Origin: Limnanthes douglasii subsp. nivea
Taxonomy: Eukaryota; Streptophyta; Magnoliopsida; Brassicales; Limnanthaceae
DNA length: 64,000 bases
Reading direction: 5' to 3'
Assembly: GCA_036936605.1 (NCBI GenBank)
Contig: JAUPFV010000001.1
Coordinates: 248,184,925-248,248,924, forward strand
In this document: positions 10,600-22,500 of the stretch, in pieces
How positions within the stretch are numbered: position 1 is the stretch's first letter
Layout: the number at the start of each line of letters is the position of its first letter
Program-made: the position numbers and the translations under genes
The notes under the pieces: model-generated
Database searches by the model: none
What the model was told of the DNA's origin: nothing
Seen by the model: only the letters and a program-made list of their open reading frames with translations

Positions 10600-11140
10600 G
10601 TGGTTATCTCCTTATTTGAACATCCTTTCATCGAGAACATCTATATGTTTGAGGTGCGATTTTTCGTCGGAGATCCGTCGCTCGACTCTGTATGCTTTTC
10701 TGTCCGGGAGGCTGAAGTGTGGGAGTTCCTTGCTGCCTCTGTACGGAGCCACAATATATCAGCACCTCCGGTAGATGTGGTGCTTCCTCATACTAGGCCG
10801 TTCACTCGCCTGAGTTTTATCGGCTCGGTTGGTTCGGTTTCTCAACATATCGGAGAGGTTGAGGGTGGGGAGGGCAAAGTCACTAATGTTAGGGTCACGA
10901 CTAAGTTGGGTTTTGGATCTCAGGTCCCGGATTTTGCTTACTGACAGACAGGGGAAGCTAGCATTGCGCATGGCATGGTCCTTTACTATCTTTAAGTATT
11001 GTCTTGAATCTGCGGTTGCTATCAACGAACGTAGGCTCTTTACTTCAGGGGAAGATTTGTCTGCGCATGGGACCTTTACATTATTAAAGTTTGGCTTTGA
11101 AACAGAGGAAGCAAACACTGTGCGACAAACATTCACTTAG
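10600..11140 (+). pseudogene. Unidentified coding-like relic, copy A
   Basis: This stretch has higher GC than its surroundings. One frame gives MFEVRFFVGDPSLDSVCF up to a stop at 10944; another frame then gives QGKLALRMAWSFTIFKYC and LFTSGEDLSAHG up to 11140. A frameshift near 10930 would join them. The same relic is at 40919-41460. I do not recognise the family. It could be an ORF1 of the adjacent LINE, but I see no zinc knuckle or DUF4283-like pattern. Confidence 0.35.
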
Positions 11141-11829
11141 TTAAGTATGGGTGGGTCCTGGATTTTAAGATTAGCCTTGAAATCTTTTGCGCAAGTGGAT
11201 CATATTCATGGGCTTTTTAAATCAAGCCTGATTCTTTTTCGGCCAGTGGATCAGAATGGAGGACAATTTAAATCAGGCCTGATCTTTTTATTAACATTTT
11301 TACCATTGGAATTGCGGTTATTCATCAAAAGGTTTGTTTTTATTTTATATAATTTTGTAAAACCATGTCCCTTTTAATTTACCAACATTTATAAAATCGG
11401 GTTTATATGGTTACAGATTTTGGGTTTGGAAGCCGACCGTGGCAATGCGTCGAGTATAACCATTTTTTAAATTCCCAACCTATTTCAAATTTCAGTCATT
11501 AACCTTTTTTTTTTAAATTCCCAACATATTTCGAATTCATTGACCAATATAACATTATTTACTATTTTTGTTTGGAATTTGATTGTACCTAATACGACTC
11601 TCGGTAGATCTTCCAGACTACCAATATTGACTATATTGGCTAGTCCATTGGTTGATCTCTGGTATGTTTCAATTAATGTTTTATTGCTTCTTGAAATATA
11701 TGTGTATTGAACATACCTGTTAGCTAGAAAGATGTTACTGGTTTTATTATCAGTAATAATATTATATGATTATTGAGACTCGGATTCACTTACATAAAGT
11801 AGATTTCATAATCGGAACCATGATCCATT
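11141..11829. other. No gene seen; AT-rich part of copy A
   Basis: This holds AT-rich sequence and short two-copy repeats such as TTTTTAAATTCCCAACmTATTTC near 11465 and 11505. It is shared with 41461-42149. It may be the 5' or linker part of the following LINE; no frame is convincing. Confidence 0.5.
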
Positions 11830-12752
11830 TTTTTGCATTACGTAACTAACCATTCTTCACACCCTTTGAGTAAGATTTGGATAATTTGGAATCCTAGTGT
11901 AATCATTATCTCGTTATTATCGTCTTCCTCACAACACATTCATTGTAAAACGGGAAGTCGTAACTTTCATATTTTATTTTATGTTACTGGTCTTTATGCA
12001 TTTAAGGACACTCATGATAATATCCCATTTTGGACTGATATTAAAGTCATTGCGACCCAAGATCAGGGAATCATTTGGGTTACCTTCGGAAATTTCAATA
12101 TTATCAATAAGCCCGAGGAATGTATTGGTTCATCATAAAGTTTAACTACAACAATTGAAGAATTAATAACTACATTTATCAATGTGAGCTTAGCGACCTT
12201 CGTTCCCCATGTTTTCATTTAATCTGCCCCCAACAAACAACATATCAATCTAATCTACTTCAAAATAAATTGTGTCCTTATAAACAATAATTGGGACAAG
12301 TTTTTTCTAATGTCTTTCGCCCCCTATGGGTTTCCACGAACATCGGACCATACCATAGTCACACTAAACCTATGTACCCCTCATAAGCATAATAAAAACC
12401 TATTAAATTATTCAACATGTGGTAATCCCACTCAATTCAAATAAATTCTCTATAATAACTAGAATATTCCTACCAATGATCAGGGTATGAGTTTGGTTTC
12501 CTAAAAACTGATCTAGCTTCAATTTTTACTCAGTGGTCGCAACCGTAAAAAACTATATCGACATTAGCTCTCGAGTTTCCATTGTTTAAAATAACATTTT
12601 TCCAAGCTCAATCGTTTCTTGCTCAGAACCCCATCAACCTCTCTCTTGGAACTATATAAAATGAATCCTCCTCTTATTTCATATCCCTCAATAAAGCTGA
12701 ATAATCCTTTCTTAAGAAAAAATCAAAAGAAAGTTGGCGCAAACTTGAAGAA
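11830..12752 (+). pseudogene. LINE fragment, endonuclease domain, copy A
   Basis: The frame 11833-12138 (LSKIWIIWNPSV; HIHCKTG; VTGLYAFKD; WVTFGNFNIINKPEE) fits the AP-type endonuclease of plant L1 LINEs, where the last motif is usually GDFN. Downstream, broken frames continue the ORF (SDHTIVTLN; LLISYPSIKLNNPFLRKN). The fragment stops at 12752, where copy B goes on into reverse transcriptase. LINEs normally lose their 5' end, so loss of the 3' part points to a later rearrangement. Confidence 0.7.
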
Positions 12753-15170
12753 TAATATCTACAACATCATTATGATCCTAATCTTTGACAACAGTAGTAT
12801 TAGGATCATGTTCTTTGACATAAGCAATAATATCAAGATCATGTTGTTTAACAACTACATCAACAAGGAGAATATATTTGTTTTCAACCCTAACATTAAC
12901 ATGAGTATGAATATCAACATCAACAGTAACCTTAGGTGTTACAAGACAAACATCAATATGGGGAGCATCTTGGTTTTCAACCCCAATGTCAACATGAGTA
13001 GCATGCTCATCTTCAACAGGAATAACAACAATAACCTTAGATGTAACAAGAACAACATCAATAGGGGGAACATCTTAATTTTCAACCTCAACATCAACAC
13101 GAGTAAATGCTTCTCTTCTAGAGCAACAATAACAGTAGAATTAATGTGCTCCTCTTCTAAAATAACCGTAATTTAAGGATCATGTTGTTTCACACCAATA
13201 TCATCGTTCTCTTATTGTGGAGATGGATCCTGGACTTCCACAAAAATATTAGGTATAGTGTATGGGTTTTCTTCACGAAAAACAAGGTTTTCGACACCAA
13301 CAACTGTATTCGGGTCCTTATGAGCGGGAGACTTACTTATATTGGAAGCAGATTCTTGCACACCGATTTGTTGATCATTTTGTCTTGTATTAGCAATACA
13401 TGCTTTTTTATTTGGTAATTATTGGGCTTGATCATGTAATCTCTTTTTTCATTTCATAACGTTTTGATTTTCTTAGGTGTTTTTTCACTTCAACAAAGAA
13501 AGTCAAAAGTGTCTTTTCTAGTTAGATCTTTATGTCCATCCCTGCATCAGATTTATTTATCTTTTATTTTTTCATTTTTGAAATGAGCTTGTCTTTTTCA
13601 GTGAGTTTCATTTCTAGTTCATTAATTTGAAGTTGAAAATTTCTACATTCGACTTCATTTCTCTACATTCTATCTATTGTTGATAATCCAATCCTCTTTC
13701 TAGAGACAGGCTCTACTGCTGCTGGGTTTGGGGATATTTTTTTAATCCTCTGTAAAATAAAAATAATGTTAAAGATATGAAACCTTATATAAAATAACGG
13801 ATGATAGATATGTAACCTTAATAAATATAATAGATGTGTAACATACATAAATATGACATATGTAAAACCTTTTATAAGATGATTCATGATAGATGTGAAG
13901 CCTTGATAAAAGAGAGATTTTTACCTTTTATTGGTACAATAATCTCTTCATCCTTTTGTTTTTTTTTATTATTAGTCATTCTGTTAGTATTTTTGTTTGG
14001 AGAATTTCTTTTTCAGGTCCCCTTAGATTCCTAAGAATTTGCAATACTGAATTTTCCTTTCTTGAAATATGAGCACGTCGAGTCTGTACCATCTTCTGTT
14101 TGTTGAGATGGCCAGTTTTTGTTGGTAAAATATGCTCTGTGACTTTCTTTAGTGGTTTTTTTTTATTCGTGTTGTTATCCTTTTAGTTCTTGTAACTTTT
14201 GGACGTAGTTTAACAATGTATTGATATATTATTCCTTCGATGTTACTGGAATCATTTCCAACAAATATTTGGTTTGTATCCCAATTTGGACCACCGTTGT
14301 CGTCGTTGAGATTAACTTGTTCAGAATAAACATCATCTTGAACATCTTATGTACATGTTGTGGAGCATAATCATGTTTTCCCTGTCTAGTAACATCATGG
14401 GGAAATTATATGGAACATCATCTTCCTGTTGAGGAACATCATTATTCTATTCTTTCTCCAATGAATTTTCTTCAAGTATTTGTAACTCTCATATAAATTT
14501 TTCTTCTTCTTTTGTTAGGTTCAATTATTCTTCCAGAACCTACACAATTGTTAAAATATTAAATTAAAGATATTTATTTATGCAAATACGGAACCAGAGT
14601 AAAAAAAGTATATATATATGTTTGTGTGTGTGTGTGTGTGTTTATTTATGACATCTGTTATGGAGTCAATTAAATTCAATTTCAGCCAATTGAAGCATCT
14701 TGGAATATTATCTTCAATTTCTTATATTTGACATATAGTTGTGTGTTCCATAAAGAATGGATATTTATTCAACAATACTTTAGATATCATTTTTTACTAA
14801 TCATATTTAAAATAGAACAAAGAAAAATACTAACTAGTATTAGAGCAACACATCCAACTACTCTTCCAAGTTTATTTTCATGACAAAGTTTTATTGAATT
14901 CATCAACTTATCCGAGATTGCTTCAAACCAATCGTAGTTGTTTATTTTTCCAGGTGTTGTACGTAATAGACCATTATAGAGGCTAGTACATCTCCAGATG
15001 TAGAGAAACAAATAATGTTGAGAAAGCTATATTTATGAAGAGTATCATAACATCTTTTACTGCATACTCTCCGGGTTTTTTTACTACTTTATTCATATCA
15101 TCCTATAAACATGCAAAATAATTAGTTAATTGGAAACTATAATAGATGCTAAACCATGACAACTATGATA
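12753..15170 (-). pseudogene. Decayed multi-exon gene, downstream half
   Basis: Minus-strand coding-like pieces: 15011-14787 (WFEAISDKLMNSIKLCHEN then GCVALILVSIFL), an acidic piece near 14450-14170 (VNLNDDNGGPNWDTNQ), and 13420-12760 with acid-rich repeats (VVGVENLVFREENPYTIP; DDIGVKQHDP). Stops often replace Gln codons. The wording recalls plant proteins associated with the DUF1985/plant mobile domain/Ulp1-like group, but this is only a resemblance. Together with 25707-27200 it makes one gene cut by element 2. Introns contain GATAGATGTGAAACC-type minisatellite units (13780-13910). A TG/TA microsatellite lies at 14609-14641. Confidence 0.4.
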
Positions 15171-15175
15171 GTTGT

Positions 15176-15645
15176 TGGTGAGGATAAAAGTAGCCTGAGG
15201 GTAGGCTGGTAATTTCAAGTTGAGTTTTAAGGCGGCGTGAGGGTGTTTCAGGGTGGTGTGAAGGTGTTTCAAGATATTTCAAGGTGGAGAGAGAATTGAG
15301 CAGCTTGGCAGCAGTAAAAATTTGTTACCCATAGTTAATGCTGGTGGTTGGGTATTTATAGTATGTAGTTTGGGCCCTTATGGGCTTTCTGGTCAAGTTT
15401 AATGGACCCGGGTCATGTTTAAAGACCCATGAGTTTTAAGTAGATGAGCAGGTAGCTTAGTCAGATAGTGTTTAGGTATTTTAGTACTTTAGTCATAGTT
15501 CGAACTGCTTTAGATTTGCAGTGTTCGAAGTCATCTGTCCGATTCAAAAGTCCTGTCCGAATTAAGCTCTTGGAGTCTGTCCGGTTTACGGAGAGATTTA
15601 CCTTGGGATGCCCTTCCGGGGCGCACTCCGAATTCGGACTCATCA
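15176..15645 (-). repeat. 3' LTR of element 2
   Basis: On the element strand it starts TGATGAGTCC and ends CCTCACCA. The differences from the other LTR are aggcgg/agacgg, ttctgg/ttcggg, aaagtcc/aaattcc and ggcgcac/ggagcac as read on the + strand. The TATA box lies at the complement of 15355-15360. Confidence 0.97.
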
Positions 15646-15660
15646 GGAGCCCATTTTTTA
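15646..15660 (-). other. PPT of element 2
   Basis: On the element strand AAAAAATGGGCTCC directly precedes the LTR start TGATGAG. It is shorter and less pure than typical, but matches the position and the ending (CTCC) expected from elements 1 and 3. Confidence 0.65.
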
Positions 15661-15800
15661 GGTATTTGAACAAGTATCTTTGTCAAAGAACTGAAAAACA
15701 GTCTGATTCAGGAAGTGGTTTATCAATTCGGAGAGAGTTGAGAACAGAACCGGGCAGACCAAACGTTACGAATTCCAAACGGTTCTTGTCAGAGTTAGTG

Positions 15801-15979
15801 GGACACGTGTCACTCTCTGGTTGGTCTCTTTAGCCGTTTTTTCTCCTTGAAAGTTGCACCACTTTCTCGAACAAGTTACCTCTTTAAATGCTATTAATGA
15901 CATCAGCGCCGTCTTTTAATCATTGCCCAACTTTTCGGATTCTCCTAGGAATCAACCCATTTTTACATTTACTATAAAT
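15801..15979 (+). promoter_or_regulatory. Putative aORF promoter, element 2
   Basis: GGACACGTGT at 15801-15810 contains the palindromic core ACACGTGT. TATAAAT lies at 15973-15979, about 90 bp before the ATG at 16068, with a pyrimidine-rich leader (CTCACTATCTCTTTCACTTT). The spacing of about 165 bp between G-box and TATA is repeated in element 3 and is close in element 1. A separate promoter for the antisense gene is inferred. Confidence 0.55.
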
Positions 15980-16067
15980 TCTTTTCACCTTTCACAGTCT
16001 CACTATCTCTTTCACTTTGCCATTTCACCCAAAGCTTTATCTCTCTAAAACCTCAAAATTTCCTTAG

Positions 16068-19058
16068 TTGTTTATGTTCACAGCAAGAACAGCACTGATC
16101 AAGGGCGGTTGGCTTAATCTCTCAGAATTGGAGAAAGCTCAAAGGGTTGAAAAAGAGAAAAGACTTGCAGCAGGGCTTCCAGCGTCGCCTGTCGAGAAAC
16201 CAGCCCCTTCAATCGAAGAATCTGACAGAGGTTCATCTTCTTCTAAAGGTACAAAACCTAGAAAATTCTTTCAATCAACGCTCTCCCCCATAGCATCTGG
16301 CTCTTCAGTCCAAGAGTCGATCCCTATTGTTGAACCGGGGGTCACTGTCACAAGTGTTAGGAAAAAATCCACTTTCATTGCTATGGGGTCCGACTCTGAC
16401 CATTCTCCAGATAAACTAATCATGAAACGACCAAGTAGATTGGTTAAAGGGCTTCCTTCTAAAAGTACACCCTCAAAATTGGGGGCAAAAAATAGTGAAT
16501 CAGGGTCCGGGGCAACTATTAGGACTCTCCGGGAAAGGCCGGTTGGTCCGGAAGCTAGCAGCCCACTACCTCCCAAAGAAACTTCGACCTCAGAAACTCA
16601 GACTGAGGTGAGAACTCAAAAACATACAAAGAGCCAACAGTCCGGAGGATCAGCTGTGCCAAGCTTCATCCCTCCCCGGGCTGTTTCTGCAGAAGCTCCC
16701 CCAACAATAATGGAGGAGAGGATGGAAGACTCCACTGAGGAGGTTAGGTTTGAGTCCGAGTCTTCCGGACAAGCTGAAACTGCTATAGTTGTTGCTAAGA
16801 AGGGCAAAGAGGACTTGTATCTGAGGCGTCCGGACCTGCCGGAGAGCCTCGAAGGGAGAGTAGGGCCCTGCTTTCACAAGGTAGAGTTCAAATATCTTTT
16901 ATCTCTGTTAGAGACCAAGTATGCGTTCATTCATACTAGAGATCTGGGACGACTTCGTACTAAGTGGGGGATCCCTGAGAATGTAAAGATTTGAATTCCC
17001 ATCGATCCAGAGACTCCGATGGATTGCAAAAGAAATGAGATAGTCTTCTTTACGGAGCTATTCAACTGGGGACTTAGGTTCCCACTGGACCCAGAGATAG
17101 TGCGCTATTTTCATTTGGTCAAGCTATGTCCAACACAGCTAAGCCCCAACGGTTGGTACACCTTGATGTCATGTATTATGGCGTCTAGGCTATCCGAAAT
17201 TCCTCTTCCTATGGAAGAGTTTGCAGCTGTGGCTAACTTGTGCAAACACCATCAGTTCCCCTTTTACCATTTCAACATGGGGAACGACCTTAAAGCTGTT
17301 GACGATCTCCTGGAGTCGGAGAGCAAGTGGAGGAGCCAATTCCTGTTCGTCAGTGGCTCGTGGGAGAATGGCAAGAAAATTAAAACCGGGGAGAATCCTA
17401 GCCTACTTCGAAGTAGATGGAGGAGCAATCGTAAGTTTTTATTCTAAGTCTCTGTTCGAACCTCTTTTTCCTTTAAGTTTATACTAATTAGTTTTTCTTT
17501 TGTTTTGTCAGAGCTGCCAAAGGAGTTCGGGGACTATCTGAAGGCCGGACAGGTCACCTGTGGCAAGCTCAACGCTTGGGCCGCAGAGAACTCGGAGAAC
17601 CGGTTTCATAAAGCCTTCACTCCTGGAAACCTAGCGAGGTCTCACCTGTGGAACACCACAGGTCGAAGAGACTTAACCTGGGAGGAGTTCTCCACCCCAC
17701 CTGATGAAGATGTAGTGCTGAGAAGGTCTCATGAACTGGATGGGAACCTCTTCCTTCCTGTCCGGGCCAAAGCCCCAAGTAAAATGAAGGGCAAGAAGAA
17801 GAAAGGCAAGAAAGCGGTAGAGGATACTGAGAAAGAGGCCCCAATGGATTCAGAGGTGCCAGCCCAGGCTCAAGTTGATGCAAACCTTCTACAAGTGGTA
17901 GAACAGGAGAGCGAGAAACAAGGAGTGAAGCCCCCAAAACCGTCAAGGGCTTCTAAACGGGCTCGTAAACAAGCAAGTGACAGTGCTGACAGGGAAGTCA
18001 AAAAGAAAAAGACTTCCCAAGGAGAAGAGCTCGCTCTCCGGGATCCGGAGCCCACTTTCCCAACCGACCCGACGTTAGCCGAAGAGATCCCAGGGAATCT
18101 TAATGAAGGGATTCCAATGGAATTCCATACTGATGAGGTCGAAAGGGGAGAGATTAGCATGGATGAAGTGGACGTCACCGGTCTTGGTGAACTAGGTGAT
18201 TATTTCCTTGGCCTGTCCAGAGACGAATTCGCAGGACCATATGTTCCCCCAAGTAGTTCCAACACAGTGAATTTCAATGGTAAGACTTTTATGGTTTCCA
18301 GTGAGAGGGACATCATAGCCCACTCTCTCCTTAGCAACGTGCAGCCAGTACTTACCTTGGAAAGGCAAGTCCGGAGTCAGGCAACCACCATCAAAGACCT
18401 CAAGTCTGAGAAGGAGAAGCTGTCCGATGACCTCAGGACTGCTGCCACTAAGGTTGATTTACTTAAGGAATCGAATGAACAGCTAAAGAAGAATCACAAT
18501 GAAAGCAACACAAAAGTTGCTTCTTTAGAAGAGACCGTAAAAGATCTCCGGGCTAGGCTGTCCGGACTAGAGAAGGATTTGACAGCCTCAAGGGAAGAAA
18601 CTGCAGCAAAGGAGAAGCTTGTCACCAATCTGACCACTGACAAACTTGCTTTAGAGAATGCAGTAAACCGGGCTGTTGAAGAGAAAGATGCTTTGGTGAA
18701 GGATCAAGAGGCCATGATCAAGGCCAAAATCAACGCTTATGCCAGGGAGATGTTACGGAGTGAAGAATTAATGATTGAAAAGGTGAAGTCCGATATGGTC
18801 CTCCTGTTTCACGAGAAGTTCCCGAAGAGGAGACTAGGGGACTTATGGCGCTATGTGGATGACGATGATCTCCCATACTGGACCATGGTTGATGAAGGGT
18901 ACACCGATGTGTCCTCGTCTGGTGACGAAGAGGAAACCGGGGAGAGCCCAGGTGAGGAGGAGATTGACCCCAAAGGTAAGAAGATTGTCGAGGAGAAGAG
19001 CGACATCAAAGGCAAGAAAGCAGATGAGGGTGAGCCATCTTCAAAGGCTCAACCTTAA
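16068..19058 (+). pseudogene. Antisense ORF (aORF) of element 2, Transposase_28-like plus coiled coil
   Basis: The first ATG after the TATA box is taken as start. Ser/Pro-rich N-terminus; then RTKWGIPENVKI; a TGA at 16992-16994 stands where element 1 has Arg; then the conserved domain FFTELFNWGLRFPLDPEIVR and GWYTLMSCIMASRLSE. An 81-bp intron follows, then LPKEFGDYLKAGQ, a Lys-rich basic region with NLS-like clusters (GKKKKGKK; KKKKTSQ), an acidic middle, a long coiled coil (about 18360-18800) and an acidic tail. All parts are in one frame. With the intron removed the protein would be about 970 residues, so a single nonsense change breaks it. Its role is unknown. Confidence 0.88.
17431..17511 (+). 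other. Intron of the element 2 aORF
   Basis: Donor GTAAGT at 17431, branch-like TACTAAT at 17482-17488, a T-rich tract and acceptor TTTTGTCAG ending at 17511. The length is 81 bp, a multiple of three, but it holds an in-frame TAA (17445-17447), so splicing is needed. The junction is phase 1. Element 1 has the same position and phase. Confidence 0.85.
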
Positions 19059-19426
19059 TTTATAATTTGTTTTGTTTATCTTTTGTTTTGAACTAAAGTC
19101 CTTGGAAGGCCAAGGCACCTTTGTTGTGATGGTATCCGTATTATTCGGACAGATTTTTGTACTGTGCCCAAACATGTTCAAAAAGTCCTTGGAAGGCCAA
19201 GGCAACTTTAAGTTGTTGAATGAATGCTTTTATTTTACTCAACCATCTTATTCTTTTATTATTTGTCTCACTTTAGACAGCTAGAATTTAAGTAGCTTTA
19301 AGTTATTGTATTGTGAGAGTGTTTAGTTTCTCTGGCTAGTATTTAAGTAGCCTTTAGTCCTTTTAGTCCGGGTAGTATGACAAACAACAGAATTTTGCAA
19401 AAACTTAGAAAATTATTGAAGAAAGC
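19059..19426. repeat. Post-pol spacer of element 2 with short tandem duplications
   Basis: AAAGTCCTTGGAAGGCCAAG occurs at 19095 and 19182 (87 bp apart). GCTAG(A/T)ATTTAAGTAGC occurs near 19281 and 19336. These lie between the ends of the two convergent genes, the same place as the tandem arrays of elements 1 and 5, but the sequences are unrelated. Confidence 0.75.
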
Positions 19427-19490
19427 ATCAAGTTTTATTGAAAGCTCTCCGTGGCGCCGAAGAGAGGAAGCGGTATGCCCCCAAATATTT
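19427..19490 (-). promoter_or_regulatory. Conserved post-pol 3' UTR motif, element 2
   Basis: On the element strand GTAAATATTTGGGGGCATAC is followed by CGCTTCCTCTCTTCGGCGCC and a variant of the AAGGTTTTAATGAG box. The first part closely matches element 5 (GTAAATATTTTGGGGCATAC). Confidence 0.5.
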
Positions 19491-19527
19491 ACATGGATGT
19501 TTAAACAAGTAAATATTTACATAAGCT

Positions 19528-22500
19528 TTACTCCAAGTACATTCGAAGGTGTTCAATATTCCAAGGGTGAGTTAAAACCCTGCCATCTCTGTCTTCCAAC
19601 CAGTATGTCCCAGGCTTGATTCTTTCAACGACAGTATAAGGACCCTCCCAAGTTGGGGCCAGCTTTTCGAAGAGCTTTTCCTTGGTGTGCAAGAAAACTT
19701 TTCTCAATACTTTATCTCCTGGTTGAAAATCCCTTCTTTTAACTTTAGAAGCAAACCTGCTTCTCATCAAGCCTTGATAATGTGCCATTCTAAGATGAGC
19801 TTTTACCCGCCTTTCTTCAATTAAATCAAGTTGATTTCTAATTGTCATCTCATTAGCCTGTCCGGAGAAGTTATGAACACGAAAGGAGGGGAGTGTCTTC
19901 TCTATGGGAGCTACTGCATCCATCCCATAGACCAAGGCAAAGGGGGATTCTTGTGTTGCAGCCCCAGGTGTTGTCCGGTAGGCCCACAGGACTTCTTGTA
20001 GATAACTAGGCCACTTTCCAGCAGCCCTTTCTAAGTTTTTCTTTAAGCCGGACAGTATTGTTCTATTAGCCACCTCAAATTGCCCATTGGCCTGTGGGTG
20101 GAAAGGCGAAGAAAAGCAATGCTGAATACCCCTTGAGGCACAGAAGCTCTCCATCTCTCTATTATCAAACTGCGGCCCATTGTCTGTTGTTATTTTCTGG
20201 GGGACACCAAATCTGCAACATATGTTGGACATAATGAATTTTATAACAGCTTTTGATGTTGTCCCTGCCAATGGGGCTGCTTCTATCCACTTCGAGAAGT
20301 AGTCAATGGCTACTATTATGGTTTTACGCCCTCCGGACGCCACAGGGAGAGGCCCAACTAAGTCCAATCCCCATCGAGCAAAAGGGATGGGCTCAGAAAT
20401 TGATTCCAAAGGAATGGCTGGTACATGAATTTCATTGCTGTACCTCTGGCATGGGTCACACCTCCTTACCAGCTCCTTAGCATCTTTCATAATTGATGGC
20501 CAATAATATCCGGAGAGAAGCACTCTTCTTGTCAAAGCTCTAAATCCACAATGGGCTGATCCCTCACCATCATGCAATTCAGAGAGAACCATTTGTGACT
20601 CATGATCCCCTAAACAGCGTAGGAGAGGTTTGCTATAGGACTTTTTGTACAAGACTTCTCTAATCATAATGAAACCACGAGCCCTGTGTTTCAATGTTTT
20701 GGCTTGTGATTTATCCAAGGGCACGATGCCATCGGACAGATATTGCATTAGAGGAGACCTCCAGTCTTGAGGCCGGTTTACTTGTATTTCAAAGACTTCC
20801 TCTTTTTCACCTTCTTCAAGTTGAATCGAAGGGCTTTCAAGCACATGGATCCATGGGTAGGACTCCGTATATGCTATCGTTGCCAATGAGTCTGCTAATT
20901 CATTCTCTGCCCGGGGGATGTGCTCATAGACAACAGCTTTAAACTTTGACGCTTCATTTTTAAGGAGGAGTAAGTATTTGATCAATTGCTCCTTTCTGGC
21001 CTCTGACAGGCCTAGAGCATGGTGGACAAGCAATTGGGAGTCACTTAGTAGCTTGACCCTTTTTGCTCCACAGATGTACGCCAATTTTAACCCAGCTATA
21101 GCTGCTTTGTATTCGGACTCATTATTGGACGCCCTGAAAGCAAAACAAATAGCTTGGAACATGTTGTCCCCATAGGGGGAAGTGAGACATATTCCTGCCC
21201 CAGATCCCATGGTACTGGACCCTCCGTCTGTTCGGACAATCCACACTTTTTTGTCTTTTGAATCAGCAGGTTGTTCTGAATCCCTATCAGAATGGAATTC
21301 GACCAGAAAATCAGCCACAGCTTGAGCTTTTACTGCTGTCCGAGGAGCAAAGTCTATGTCGAAGTCCCCCAACTCTACTGACCACTTTGTCATTCTGCTC
21401 GAGATGTCTGCTTTTTGAAGGACATTCTTTAAAGGGAAAGATGTCCGGACAACGATAGGATGAGCCTGGAAGTAGGGTCTCATTTTTCTTGCAGCTATTA
21501 CCAAAGCCAAAGCTAGTTTTTCAAGTTTCAAGTAACGACTCTCAGCATCAATCAAGCTTTTGCTGACGTAATACACTGGGTGAGGATACCCATCAACCTC
21601 TCTTACTAACACATCACTGATGGCACAACTTGAAACAGCCAGATATACAAAAAGAGTCTCCCCATCGACTGGTTTAAACAAGGTCTTGGGAGAGGACAGA
21701 TGCTTCTTGATTTCATTGAATGCCTCATCACACTGTGGTGTCCATTCAAACCCCTTTGCACCCTTCAAGGTTTGAAAGAAAGGAGCACATCTGTCCGAAG
21801 ACCTGGAGATGAATCTGTTCAAAGCTACCAACCTCCCCGTTAATCGTTGTACTTCTTTAATGTTTCGAGGAGGCTCCATTTGGAACAAAGCATTGAGTTG
21901 GTCCGGGTCGGGTTGTATTCCATGCTCACTTATGATATACCCTAAGAACTTCCCGGACTGCACTCCGAACACACACTTTTCAGGGTTTAACTTTAAATTC
22001 ACTTTGGCCAAGTTGGCAAAAGTCTCTTGGAGGTCGGACAAGTGCAACTGCTCATCCACGCTTTTCACCATCATATCGTCAATGTAAACCTCCATATTTC
22101 TTCCAATTTGATCAGCAAATGCCTTATTGACCAACCTTTGATAAGTAGCCCCAGCATTTTTCAAACCAAAGGGCATCACCTTGTAACAGTGTAAACCTCT
22201 ATCAGTAACAAAAGTGGTATGCTCTTGATCTTTTGGATCCACTTGGATCTGATTGTACCCGGAGAATGCATTCATGAAGGAGAGTAGCTTGTTCCCTGAA
22301 GTAGAGTCTACCAACTGGTCTATCCGGGGAACCGGATACAAGTCTTTTGGACAAGCTCGATTGAGGTCTGTGAAGTCAATGCACATACGCCATTTACCAT
22401 TCTTCTTTTTTACCAAGACAGGATTGGCAGTCCACAACGGGTACTGAGATTCTTTAATGTGCCCCATCTTTGTGAGTCTGTCCACCTCCTGTACAATGAC

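Larger units (their letters stand above)
9810..12752. repeat. Duplicated segment, copy A
   Basis: It is collinear with 38080-43066 in the same orientation, apart from a 2.06-kb insertion in copy B. Similarity starts at ATATGTAG directly after the LTR of element 1 and stops near 12752 inside a LINE coding region. Identity by eye is above 90 per cent. The 9810-10440 part is AT-rich with no recognisable gene. Confidence 0.9.

Noticed and set aside
12619..13176. 185-residue plus-strand ORF rich in Asn and Ile
   Set aside because: Its first part is LINE sequence and the rest is the reverse strand of the acid-rich part of a decayed minus-strand gene. The low-complexity composition explains its length.
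17445..17447. TAA in the element 2 aORF as a disabling stop
   Set aside because: It lies in a well-formed intron and would be spliced out; the real lesion is the TGA at 16992.
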